Source: Conidiobolus incongruus B7586 (Eukaryota > Entomophthoromycota > Entomophthoromycetes > Entomophthorales > Conidiobolaceae). From it: a DNA stretch of 34,934 nt. The position numbers were made by a program, and so were the translations under genes. The notes below the pieces were generated by a model. The model was not told the DNA's origin. It saw only the letters and a list, made by a program, of their open reading frames with translations, and made no database searches. Positions 22,741-34,110 of this stretch are shown here, piece after piece (position 1 is the first letter of the stretch; each line of letters starts with the position of its first letter). The stretch spans positions 1 to 34,934 of the forward strand of contig JNEM01009617.1 in assembly GCA_000697335.1 (NCBI GenBank), written 5' to 3'.

Positions 22741-25612
22741 TTAAATGCATTTATAACACGCTACATTTATCCAACTATCCTTCTTAGTAGGTCGTCCATC
22801 GTTACCCATATCCTTCATGTAACTGATAGCCCACTGACCACGTTCCCTTACTGTAACATTCGCAACATAGCCCTGGTCTCCAGGGTAGTAAACAAATTTA
22901 TGAGTTTTTAGGGATGGGGACCGTAGTACCAATTTGAAGTGTTTATTATCGCCGGAGGGCTGAACGTGGAACCTATAGGAGATATTATACAAGAGATTGA
23001 GGTTAACGGGTTCGACAATGTAGAATTCTTTAGTGGATGGGATAATGTGTACGAAATCTTCAGGTTGCTTAATACCCGTGTGTTGTACTGTCATCGAAAA
23101 GACTAGGGGCGAGTTAGATGGAGTAGACTCCAGACTGGTCATGTTGCAGAAGAATTTAAGTACACCGGTCGAGTCTTTGCCCTTAATGCGGATTAAAAGC
23201 TTCGATATGCGTCGGTTGCCGTCCATCTTATGCTGTACCAGAGGTTTCTGCTTCCGAATGACTCTCCCGTTAGGATCAGGAATTTCCAACTGGGCTGAAG
23301 TTTGCGCTCCCGGAGGTACCAAAATATCTAACTCTGCAGTTTGATCGTCATTCACTGTAAAGATACCTCCCTTGAGGTTGAGGAAGCGAATACCGTAGTC
23401 GAAGTAATGGCTCGTAGCGTACGGCAATTCATTAAACACTGCGAAACTTACCGGAGGACGAATTAACTGATGACGATGCTCAATGGGAAAGTGGGTGAAG
23501 ATAATTTTACTGGGATTCGTCAAGAAGTAAAAGGGTTCAGACGTGCCGTTGGGATTCAGGGGATGCGATGAGCATGCTAGACCACAGTCGATAATTCTGT
23601 AACATCCCTGAATTTTCACGGCAATCCAAGCGTGATTGGGTTCAGGTAATTTCGTAGATTCCCTAGGTTTGGAGGGATCTTTAAGGAATCCTTTGATTAA
23701 TATAGATTCAACACCTGCATGCTTCGCCATTTCGTGAAATAATGCTGCAAAGCCAAAGCGACGAGCGCTACCTCTACTGAGTACTGATTCGGCAGTTTCA
23801 GAATAGTAGGGATCTTCGATCTCTTGAGAATCACTCTCTGCTTCCGAGTCTTCTGACTGCACTTCGTCGTCACCATCCTCGTCGCCATTCTCGCACGATC
23901 CGTTAGACTTCTGGTGAGGTGAGTTACTATTGTTATTTGGCGTATAATCATATCTGATGGTATAAATAATCCAGGTGAAAATCGCTCGAATCTTTTGCCA
24001 ATCGTGTCTATATGGCTTTGTCAAGTGATTAATTACGAGATCTCTAGCAGTGCCTGACACAGGGATTTTGGAGTCTTTGACGTAGCGATCGATTGGTTCG
24101 AAATCACTCTCTGTAGAATTGTTAGTATTGAATATTAATAAATTAATTGAATTAATTACCGTCAAAATCGAAACCATCGGCATCGGGATCGGTGATGGGT
24201 CTCGACAATCTAAACAATTCAATTCAATTAGCATTAATAAAATATAAAAACGAAAAATTCACTTACGCAACCAATTGCACAGCGTTCTGAGGTTTCTGAG
24301 GCTGAATCTTTTTGCGCTGCTCCACCGGTTTCTTCATTTGGGGTGTACTTGGCGACTTGGTTGACGCCTGCTTCAACAGAGGTCCCGTCAACTTCTGAAG
24401 TCCGTCTGCAATTTTCTTGGCGGTGGGCTCTTTGCTGTGTAAAGCGGACGGTGGCACCACATTCGTACTGTTGTTGACGTTAGAATTGGGTGGTTTTGTA
24501 CAGGCATTCTGGTGATTATTAACTGGTGGAGTGGTTACAGCTGTTGGGATTTGAACTTGGGCTTGGGCTTGCGATTCCAGCTGTAAATTTTCCATCACTT
24601 CTGGTAATGTCTCTTCGACTGCTGGGGGTGAAGGTGGCGGCTTGGGAGGCACTAACCCGAGATGGTGACTCTTTTCAATCGTTGGTGTCCCTAGCGACAA
24701 GTTCGTTTCTACGGTTGAAGTGGGAATTGAGGGAGTAGGTGTCATCGTAGCGGGAATTGGCTGCTGATGCACAACCCCTGGCGATGGAGCAGTCTCTGGA
24801 ATTGATGTAGTGACAGCTTCTGGCAATTGCTCAGGCTGAATAGAGGGTGTTCTCTTGTGAGGTAATCTTGGAAGCGGTCTCGCTGCTGGCAATTCCTGTG
24901 GCGTTTGATAATTATAAGGTGACTGGTAATATGAAGGGTCGTAATATCCATTATAATAATAAGGATCTGCATAATTGGAGTCCATTGGGGGATAATCCTC
25001 ATAACCTGCAGGGTACTCGTAATAGTAATCATATTGAGGATCTGCTGCCAAGGATGCATACGATGACGGATCGGCATTCGTATACACTGCAGAATATGGG
25101 TCATATGGATACGGACTGGGATAACCATAAGTACTGTCATAAGCTGATAGTTCCGTGCCTGGCATAGCATAATATGAGTCATAGCCGTAATCTGCACTCA
25201 CTTGTGCATAAGGATCGTGAGCAGAATAATAATAAGGCGATTGCGGCGGATAAGAATAAGGACTCATATGCGGCGGATACTGCTGATGCTGAGGCGGAGG
25301 AGGAGGCGGGACTGCCGGCTGCTGAGTAGGCTGCTGATAGTTCACTTGCGATTGACTCGAAAGCTGATTGGGATGAAATGAGTGACGATGACTCTGTCTA
25401 TTCGGCTCGGCATACTGCTGCATATTTGGTGTAGTAGGAATTTCACTATATCTCTTCGACTTCCCCGGAGTTGGCAAAGGCCTCGACCTCACCGAATTCG
25501 AGGCAGCTGAAGATGTCGAATGGCTTTTATATTTCGGCTCGGGCTCATTCATAGTCAATAATATTTCCTCCAAATTCAAATCTGAAATAATATCTTGTTG
25601 ATTGGAAGTCAT
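22741..25612 (-). CDS. CYK3: Cyk3-like transglutaminase-fold protein, catalytically inactive
   Basis: Likely cytokinesis/septum factor of the Cyk3 type. Exons are 25612-24267, 24209-24160 and 24110-22741; 921 residues. Intron 1 is GTAAGT..TTTAG; intron 2 has a perfect TACTAAC branch site. The first 445 residues are low complexity: a poly-Pro stretch near residue 105, a Tyr/Pro/Asp/Ser-rich prion-like segment at about 118-245, then Pro/Thr/Gln-rich sequence with SH3-ligand-like motifs. The transglutaminase-like fold begins near residue 468, with RDLVINHLTKPYRHDWQKIR and FTWI (about 485-514). Of the catalytic triad, His 625 (NHAW) and Asp 640 (RIIDC) remain, but the position normally holding Cys in GVCxGYA is Arg 583 (ARRFGFA). 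Loss of this Cys is typical of Cyk3. The usual N-terminal SH3 domain is not seen. An acidic loop of about 45 residues interrupts the fold at about 525-572. Confidence 0.75.
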
Positions 25613-26345
25613 TTGTAATACTTAATATTTAATATATAACATACATATATATATTATTATGATCAATGTTATTATATTGTTTAATATCTCAACAAGAAAA
25701 ATGAATTATATGATAAAATAATTTTTAAAAAGATAATAATAAGGGTAATAAAATTATATTTGAATTAATTTATAAGTTTGTTTATGGATTTAACTTCAAT
25801 TGGAATGAATTTTCAGTGGTTGAATAACTCTTAATTCTGATAATTCAATGGTATTTTTATTAAAATAATCTACGATATGTTTGACTATCACTATTGCCAC
25901 AATTATTTTAATAATTAACTATTATTTTTTATATGATTTTTCACTTAATCATTATTGTCATATTAATGTTACTTAATAATAAATTTTCAAAAAAATTTTG
26001 TGGTAAATTTATATTAATTGACTCAAACTTTACAAATAAATGTGTAATAATTCTTCAGTTTGATAGTTGTTAAATGAATGAGAAGATAAAATAATCATGA
26101 TATATAGTAAATACTTGATAAATATATGATATATGTCAATCTTCAACACACAGCATAATTTTGAATTTGACAATTGCATTCACTCAATAATATCAACAAA
26201 TTATTTTAAATCCTCAAATTGAAATATTTATTTCCAATAATAGATATAAATAATACCCAGTAAACATAACATTGGAAAATATTTGAAAATATTGTCAAAC
26301 CACCTAAACTTGTATTAATAAAATGTTTTATATATAGTGCTAAAA
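25613..26345. other. A+T-rich spacer
   Basis: This contains the 5' flank of the Cyk3-like gene and the 3' flank of the cytochrome b5 gene, which lie in tandem on the minus strand. No other feature is visible. Confidence 0.5.
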
Positions 26346-26775
26346 TTACCCTGGTGTTTTGGGGGGTTTTGGATTATATTGAACTTGAATATCGTCCCCA
26401 ATACGATTTGCTTCATATTTTAACTATTTCCATCATCATTAAATACATATATATAAGGATGCAAATTGGTAATATTACCTTTGTCTTTTCATCCAATTCC
26501 CCAATATATAATCCATTTAAAATTTCTTTAGCTTCATCACTATGCGGTAAATTTAAAAAAGTTTCGGTAGCGTCTCTACTCCCGTACTCTAATAGTACCA
26601 TATCACCACCTGGATGCTATTTATCATATTAATTTTATATTATAAATTATATAATACAAATTACCTCATTCTGAAAAGAAGTAGCATCATAAACTTTTCC
26701 ATTAATAGTCAACCAAAGGCTGTGCTTTGATTTATGATCGTTTAAATCTTTTTCTGTAAATACTTTTTCACTCAT
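26346..26775 (-). CDS. Cytochrome b5, small soluble form (three exons)
   Basis: Heme-binding electron carrier. Exons are 26775-26665, 26616-26479 and 26423-26346; 108 residues. The core starts at residue 5 (VFTEKDLNDH), with WLTINGKVYDAT at about 21-32. The heme ligands are His 38 in HPGGD and His 62 in LPHSDEA, separated by the standard 24 residues. Exon 3 adds a polar end with the motif NPKPPKTPG and no membrane anchor, so the spliced product is probably soluble or peripheral. Intron 2 (26424-26478) was chosen because it keeps frame and yields this polar tail; if retained, it would instead encode 21 residues beginning VILPICILIYMYL before a stop, a possible membrane tail. The first ATG of the frame is used. 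Partner reductases cannot be told from the sequence. Confidence 0.9.
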
Positions 26776-28659
26776 TTTTATTAAATATACCAAAAAATTA
26801 GATAAAAAAATAAGAAATGGATGTTTATTTATACTTACGCCAAAACACTAGAATTATGCTAAGTGACGGTTTAAATCGACTTGATCACTATTTCTAGTGG
26901 TTGTATGCGTTAATTAATTAAATAAGACCACTCTTGAATCTTTTCAATTCACTTTTCTTTCTAAATCGTGTTTAATATTAATTATTTGATACCTCTTAAA
27001 AATGCAATTGAAAGATGATGAAATTTTGCCATGTGATAATAATTAGATCAATGTCTAATCATAATATCAAATATCTAGAATATAATATAGTACAGATATA
27101 TCACTCATAATAGTTTATAAATAGTAATCAAATTATAAATTATATAATAATCAATGTTACTAAATTATAATGATTTTTTAAATTGGAAATTAATTAAAAG
27201 TGTCTGCAAAAATATTAATTTTAAAACTTGATTTTAATCCGAAAAGGTTTTTAAAATGGTTGAAGTGTCTCAAATTGTAATGGCTATTTAAAATTGTCAA
27301 CCCTTTGAAGTATTAGATTTTGAAAATTTTTAGTTAATATTTTTAATTTTAAATTCATTCCAATATTTAGTTTCATAATTACATTGTCCAATTAGAAATT
27401 TTTGGCTTCAAATCTAATTGTTAACCAAAAAATTAATAATATAAAATTTGAAAAAAATATGTTGTTATAATTATCATCATTAAACAAATAAATTTTATAA
27501 ATCATTTATTCTATAGACTATTACAAAGCAAATAATATATTATATAGATAGCTTTTACCAAAATCTTAAGTGTTAAGATCATTGATTTTGATTTATTATT
27601 AATTATACCAATTGGATATTTAATACTGTATTCTGATTTTAATTAGTGATCCAAATCTTTGAACATAGAGTTAAATATGTTAATCTAATATCCAAATTAT
27701 ATCCAATTTGAAATCCAATATTACATATTCCACATTTAATAAAAACGTGTGAATGTCTGAAAATTTTATAGTTTTGAAAATCAGAAAAAACTAATTAAAT
27801 TTCAAAAGTATAAAATTAAAATAATATTAATTATTCTATAATTGAATATAAATAATTAATAATATTCCAAAATCCTTTTATATATTGAGCTGTTCAATTT
27901 TTTATTAATATATTAAAAAATTGTATTATTTTTTATTTAATATGTTAAATTATAAAAATTGGCCATCGATAGGTTATTTATTGAAATTATAATTATTACA
28001 TTGATATATTGTATATATCTATGCTACTCTACGTTATTAATATTACATCTTATATTATCATTCATCCAAATTATTAGTAATTAAAATATTTTGATATAAT
28101 GGATACTATACATTTGATCTCAGTTCTTCTAACCAATTTTCGAATTATCTCTTGTTTATAACTTCAATTAATATATCATAAAACTTTAATAACATGAATA
28201 ATCAAATTATCATATATATATTTTCAAATCTTAATCTATAATATTTATATTTTGAAATGATGGAATAACTATCACCGAATACACTAAAAAACTTCTAGAA
28301 CTTTTGGATCCAACAATAGTTCAAGTACTAATTAATTTTGGTTATCATCAAATACTTACCTAATTTTCTCACACTTAAAGCTCAATGAATTCTTCGGTCT
28401 AATTGGCTGAAATTTTCTTAAAATATGTAATTGTGTAATTTATAGATTTTACTAGAAATGTATCGAATTTGAAGATAATCCCATTTTTGATTCAACTCAA
28501 AATACAAATTATAAATATATGTTCATAGATAATTAATTTTGTATTAGAAAAATAACTTTTTTTTGTTCAAGTTTTAAAATATCAATTAAGGTATTTGATT
28601 ACATTTAATTAATAAATAAATTTAGTATTTAATATTTTTTTAATCAAGTTTAATCAAAG
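26776..28659. other. Divergent spacer between cytochrome b5 and AHA1
   Basis: About 1.9 kb of A+T-rich DNA holding the upstream regions of both genes. I see no open frame or RNA gene. A heat-shock-element-like motif lies at 28293-28305. Confidence 0.5.
28293..28305. promoter_or_regulatory. Heat-shock-element-like motif upstream of AHA1
   Basis: TTCTAGAACTTTT: two perfect alternating units (TTC, then GAA two bases later) and a third unit TTT in register where TTC is ideal. It sits 355 bp before the AHA1 ATG. Heat-shock factor drives Aha1 orthologues in yeast and animals, so the placement makes sense. The distance is rather long and A+T richness favours chance matches. Confidence 0.35.
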
Positions 28660-30154
28660 ATGGCTATGTCTGCAAATTGGAAGAATGTCAATAACTGGTA
28701 AATTATAAAATTAAAAATTTAATAAAACATAAATATTAATCTGATTATAAATTTAGGCATTGGTAATTCATATCATATAAAACAACAAATAAAATTATAT
28801 AATAATAATCTAAATTTAATTATATATTCAGGACCGAAAAAAATTGTTTAAACTGGGCTAAAGATTACCTCAAAGAAACTTTAACTGGTATCGAAGTTGA
28901 ACAAGGTGAATTGAAGGCTTCTGTCTCTTCAGTCACCAGTGTCGAAGGTGATTGTGACTTGAACCAAAGAAAGGGTAAAATTTTGACTTTGTTTGATATG
29001 AAGATTCAAATGAAATGGAGAGGTATTTCATCAAAATTAAGATTTGTATTGGTTTGATATTTATTTTTATAATAGGTTTCCTCGAAAATGGAGACGAAGT
29101 TACCGGTAGAATTACCGTTCCCGAAATTTGTCACGATTCAGACATTGATGACTACGTTGTAAGTTGAATTATTTCTTTTAGTGTTTATTTTAATTGGATA
29201 TTTAATATTTAATATTTAGTATGAAATTACCGTCGATAACCATACTCGCGATAAGGATCCCCTCAAAGAATTGGTTCGTAAACAATTAACTAAAAAGATT
29301 TCTGAAAAGTTTGCTAAATTCTCTGAAGCTTTAATTGAAGGTAAATATATACATATATGCTATTGAGAATTGAATACTTATTTCACTTGAATATAGCTCA
29401 CTCCAAGGATGTCTACATCAGTGCTGAAGATTTAAAGATTAAAGATCTTAACATTACTCCCACCCAAACTCCTGCTCCTACCCCAATCTCTGTCCAATCC
29501 ACTCCCTCCAAGCCCTCTACTCCCGTTGGTACCTCATCCCCCAAAGTTGTTAATACCACTAACGTCAACGAAACCATCGAATTTGTTGCTTCCGCTCACG
29601 ATCTCTACAACGTCTTAGTCGACCAAAAGCTGATCTCAGCTTGGTCTAGATCCAATGTTGTCTACCCCTCAGAAGTCGGCAAAGAATTCTCTTTATTTGA
29701 TGGTAATGTCACTGGTAAAATTTTGGAATTGGTAAGTTTGAATAAATTTTTGGATGTTTTTGAATGTGTTATTTAATTAAGTTTTAGGTTCCCGATAAGA
29801 AGATTGTTCAAACTTGGAGACTTAAGACTTGGCCTTCAGGTGGCTATAAAAAATAATCAAATCAATTAATATATTAAATTAATATTACTTTTAGGTCACT
29901 ACTCGACTGTCACCTTCAACCTCGAAGAACAATCCGGCTCATGTAATTTAGTATTAGAACAAACCGGTGTCCCCTTGGGCGAACAAGACATCGTACGCAC
30001 CAACTGGGAGCAATTCTACTGGAACCGCATTAAGACCACTTTCGGGTACGACAAAAGCTCTAAATTTAGTACTTTAACGGACATGTTAACCAGTGTCCCA
30101 ATTTTAATTACCATTGGTCTCAGTGCCACTTTTATTTATAAATTTTTTAATTAA
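28660..30154 (+). CDS. AHA1: AHA1-type activator of Hsp90 ATPase with C-terminal membrane segment
   Basis: Co-chaperone that stimulates Hsp90 ATP hydrolysis. Seven exons: 28660-28697, 28832-29022, 29076-29158, 29220-29340, 29397-29731, 29788-29839, 29895-30154; 359 residues. All introns are GT..AG and frame is kept; the first is longest (134 nt). The Aha1_N domain (about 10-155) opens with NNWTEKNCLNWAKDYL and contains MKIQMKWRG. A Thr/Pro/Ser linker follows (about 163-192), then the AHSA1 (START-like) domain, about 200-325, with ASAHDLYNVLVD, VPDKKIVQTWRLKTWP and TNWEQFYWNRIKTTFG. Beyond the family's usual end, about 30 residues extend into an uncharged stretch (about 340-355, PILITIGLSATFIY) ending KFFN, which looks like a tail anchor. 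Known yeast and human proteins (about 340-350 residues) lack this. The stop is TAA. It converges on the oxidase gene 251 bp away. Confidence 0.93.
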
Positions 30155-30405
30155 AATTACTTATTAATAATATATCAACTCTTAAAAAATGTAATTTTTT
30201 TAGATTTTGAACATTATATATTAACTTCAAATTTTTATTTAGGTATGGTATCGTTATGTAATAAACTGGAATTAGACTTTTCCATGCCTGGAAATTCTGT
30301 ATCATGTCATTATCTTTATCAATCGACTGCTATTTTTTATTCAATTGATATATTATTGAATAAGATTTAGAAATAAAAATTTTTTCGTTTATTTAAATTA
30401 TGTAA

Positions 30406-31630
30406 TTATAATTTATTTTGGGTTGGGAATTTGGAGTGAATTAAATTCAGGGCTCTGAGGGAACTTCCTATACTAGATTGATACCCTAGAATTTAGTTAT
30501 ATTAGTATAACATGTTGATTTTTTATTTGATGTTAGTTACCTGCTGCTCCGTGACCATAGAAATGAATTAAGGGCAGTTTTTGGTTATTTTTATCAACTA
30601 AAATTCAATTAATATACTATTTAAATTAAAAATTATAATAAATATACCTAAATAGTTTGCTTCAATACGAATACCAGATTTTCTATAAGGCCTAAAACCA
30701 ACATTCTTCTTCAAAATTTTATAATTATCTCTAGTCAATTCTGGATGGTATTTGATACATCCTTCGAGGATATTCTTCTCAGTTTGAGTGTTATAATCGG
30801 TGGACCAATTATTGGGTTGGTACACCCCGCCCAAGATCACATCACCATTACCTCTCAAAATCACGTAAAATTGCTCTTCACTTTCTTTACCATGTGGATA
30901 AATAAACATATTTTTAGTGAGTTGAGGTGCATGTACTAAAATGGTTTGACCGCGAACTGGCACGAGTTCCAAATCTTCACTCTCGCCTGAGTTTAGGGAT
31001 CTGTAGCCCAATCCCGAGCAATTCACAACCAAATCAACCTTATTAGTGACTAAATCCAAACAATCTTCCAACCTAGTCAATTTCTTCTGAACAAAATGAC
31101 CTCCCAATTCTATGAACTGAGATTTTAACCAAATCAAATAAGCAGGAGTATTAATACAAATAGTATCATACTCAAACCCCTTGTTGATCCCTTCTGGTAA
31201 TTCCTTACCGTTCAATTCTTTAAAATTTGGCACACAATCTTTAAACCATGGCAAATAATACTGACTAGGGTTTTCCCAACCCTCAAACACTGGAATCAAC
31301 TTGATAATTTCCTTCAATTCTGGATTCAATTCTGTCAATTTTAATAAATTTTCAAAAGTAATTCTATCATAATCTAAACCAATACACTTAATATTTCTTG
31401 TATATTAATTCAAACCTATTATTACCTTTATGATCTTGGTTTAATCCTTCTGCGAAGCTTCTCCAAATAGCTCCAGCTTTAGCACTTGTGAACTCAACGT
31501 CATCACATGGAGGAATATGCTCAGCAATGATGGTTACATTGTACTGATTAGTTTTCAGTAGTAGATAACTCAGGGTGAGCCCAGTTACACCACTACCAAC
31601 AATTACAATATTTATTTTAGCTAAACTCAT
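30406..31630 (-). CDS. DAO: D-amino-acid oxidase (FAD), probably peroxisomal
   Basis: Oxidises D-amino acids with O2 to 2-oxo acids, ammonia and H2O2. Exons are 31630-31426, 31373-30648, 30597-30541 and 30485-30406; 355 residues against about 350 in the family. The FAD-binding GSGVTGLTL is at 12-20 and SAKAGAIWRSF at about 49-59. The central part has VDLVVNCSGLG; GFRPYRKSGIRIE (about 293-305) carries the substrate-carboxylate arginine. The family signature LIHFYGHGAAGYQSSIGSS at 320-338 is assembled across the last intron. The first intron acceptor was set at TTTAG (31374-31375) because the nearer AAG breaks the frame. The protein ends NKL, a PTS1-like tripeptide that fits peroxisomal import. 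D-aspartate oxidase is a close relative and cannot be excluded. The stop is TAA. Confidence 0.93.
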
Positions 31631-33599
31631 TTTTTATCTTTTTTTTTTCAAGTTTTATCAACAAATCAAACTCATAATATCTTTTATATATGATCACAAT
31701 CTAAAAATTACCAAATTTATTACAGGTGGTCATATTATCTCTTTGGGGTCTTAAATTAACCGTATATTTTTTAATTAATAGTGTTTTTAGTGGTTTTTGA
31801 TAGCTATGGTACCATTATTAAAAAGTGTCATATGATAGATTCTAAGTCATTTTTTTATTGAGGAAACATTATTTGAATTGTATTAGTATTAGATATAAAT
31901 TAAGTTTTTAAGTGGGATGATTATTGAGATATTAATTTGGTTTTTATACTAAAATTGGTAATGATAAGGCTCAAGCAATTAATATGCAAGAATATTTTCG
32001 AACCTAAATCACCATTAATCTGAATTCAATTTTGAAATCTAATTCCTAAGTTGAAATTTTGGGTGATTCCTTAATTTTTAGATCCGATATTTACCTATCA
32101 AACATTGCTTTAAAACATAGCATATTTTGAATCCAATTTTAATGTAATTGTATAAGAACTACAATGGACAAATAATTAAACTAAATTATTTTCAATTTAT
32201 CAAAATTTACTCATAATTAATCAAAATATAAAATTATGTTCTATTTGAATATTTTCAAAATCAATATTTTGCATTTTATCATATTTGTAACCATTTTAAT
32301 TTATCAATTATATTGAATGAATATTAAATTTGATTATCAGTGATTTTCATTCCTTTATTTTAGAATTTAAAAATAGACTTCAAATTTTGACTAAAAGATC
32401 AAGTCACATTAATAGCAAATATTATATCTTGATTTATAATTTAACCATTTTATTATTGGAGTCATTAATATTAATTCATAATTATTCAAATATTCTTTTG
32501 ATTATTTTAGATACATATTTGTCAGGTATAACTAATAAGAGAAATTAATTATATACTATCATATACCTAAAAAATAAGATTCGTATTATTATTAAAATTT
32601 TTGATATTTTGATTGAGATAATTTTAAATTATCAGATCAATTCAAAAATAATATTTACCAATAAAGTGAATGTAAAATTATCGGTTTAATAGATTGATTA
32701 AAGTTATCAAGTTTCAACCATAACTTATCTCACTACGTCTTTTAATTGGTTAAAAATGTCCAAAATCTTGACTAATTTTAATTTGATCTTATGATTAATA
32801 TAAATTGAGGGTGAATATTGAATTCCATTAAGATTCATCCAAATAATTCAATTCCAAAAGAATAATTCAGGAATGGTTTATATCACCCATTTAGAAAGTT
32901 TTTCGCTTTGCTATGAAAATTTTAATTCTTTAGTTATAATAGAATAATGATGAAAAATTAATAAGATATTTAGAATCCATTTGAATATAAACTACCAAAC
33001 TATAATTTATATTGATAAAGTTGAAAAAAATTTAAAATTATTAAATAAACAGCTTATTGTATGCTTAATTAAAAATCTATATTAATAATTTTAAAATATC
33101 AATCAAACTTAACATTTCTGTCATGAACCCCAATTTATAGCATATTTTAACCCATCCGTATTTCGCCATAAAAAGAGAGCTTTATCACTGATTTATAGCA
33201 TACTTTCATTACGCAATAACCTTCATCCGTCATCCATTGTATTATTTATTTCTATTGTTATTCACTTACATATCCATTGTCACGCTAAGTATCATTAACA
33301 ATATCAATATTTCAGTATATATATATATATATATATATATGTCTAATAGGTAACTATAATATAAATCGATTCAACAGGTATTCGACATTTGTAAATTTTA
33401 CTAATATAGATACTATAAAGATATTTAATAACTCATTAGTTAAGTCATCTAATCTTGTAACCTTAGAAACCTATTATTTAAATAAATATTGACATTGATG
33501 TAGCCCGAGACTTAATCTAAAGTATATTTATATATTGATTAACCAGGCTAACATATCCTATAATTCCATTAGTTATAATATATTATATGATACTTAGTA
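31631..33599. other. A+T-rich spacer with (TA)n and a short direct repeat
   Basis: No gene is visible. A TA microsatellite covers 33316-33340. ATTTATAGCATA followed by TTTT/CTTT occurs near 33134 and again near 33191, each followed within about 40 bp by CATCCGT; this may be a small tandem duplication or a paired regulatory site. Confidence 0.45.
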
Positions 33600-34110
33600 C
33601 ATTAACCCAAACACAATCGCTATATTTCAGTATCAAATACAGCTTTTATGACTCCTAAACCTACATTCGTAACATCTGCAGCATGTCCCATAGAAGGATC
33701 TCTTACATTTATAACCTCATCATCATGGATATTGTTTATTAATGTATTGAAACCATTTTCAAGAATACTGATGTCACTACCTGTTATTATATCAGCGCCA
33801 TTTGGAACCATTAATATTAGCACAAATGTACTATAAAAGGGCTCTTATGATAGGCCCAGATAATCAGAATATTCAATATCCAGACTACATGGCTTTAACC
33901 AAAGCCCATATCCAAGCTACTCTACCTATATTTTTAAACGTCAAATAAGGCTATTGACCATGAATCCAAGAGAGACACTGAATTGTATACAAATACTTAC
34001 ATCTATGATATTGAGGACATTTACCACCAGATTGAGAATACGAGCTCAATTTTTAAAATGCGTATTATTTCAGCTACAATGAGTATTTTGATCTCAGAAT
34101 ACTGTTAATA
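33600..34110. other. Higher-GC island with decayed coding-like fragments
   Basis: Composition rises sharply. On the minus strand, 33620 to about 33838 gives a natural-looking C-terminal fragment of about 70 residues, with VPNGADIITGSD and DPSMGHAADVTNVG, ending in a TAG. On the plus strand, about 33848-33950 and about 33953-34107 give other protein-like readings (GPDNQNIQYPDYMALTKAH; then DTELYTNTYIYDIEDIYHQI). I recognise none of them. The likeliest reading is one or two degraded genes, but direction and family are undecided. Confidence 0.4.

Noticed and set aside
23033-23344. Plus-strand open frame inside the Cyk3-like gene, and similar frames opposite MDJ1, P5C reductase and the tyrosine-rich exon
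   Set aside because: Antisense shadows of real exons with no independent coding signature.
31374-31425. Oxidase intron 1 ending at the nearer AAG (about 31387)
   Set aside because: That acceptor breaks the frame; the TTTAG at 31374-31375 keeps it and gives the family-like DYDRITFENLL.
32330-32548. 72-codon plus-strand open frame
   Set aside because: Consists of Ile/Leu/Asn/Tyr/Ser runs as expected from A+T-rich spacer; no motif and no plausible exon partner.
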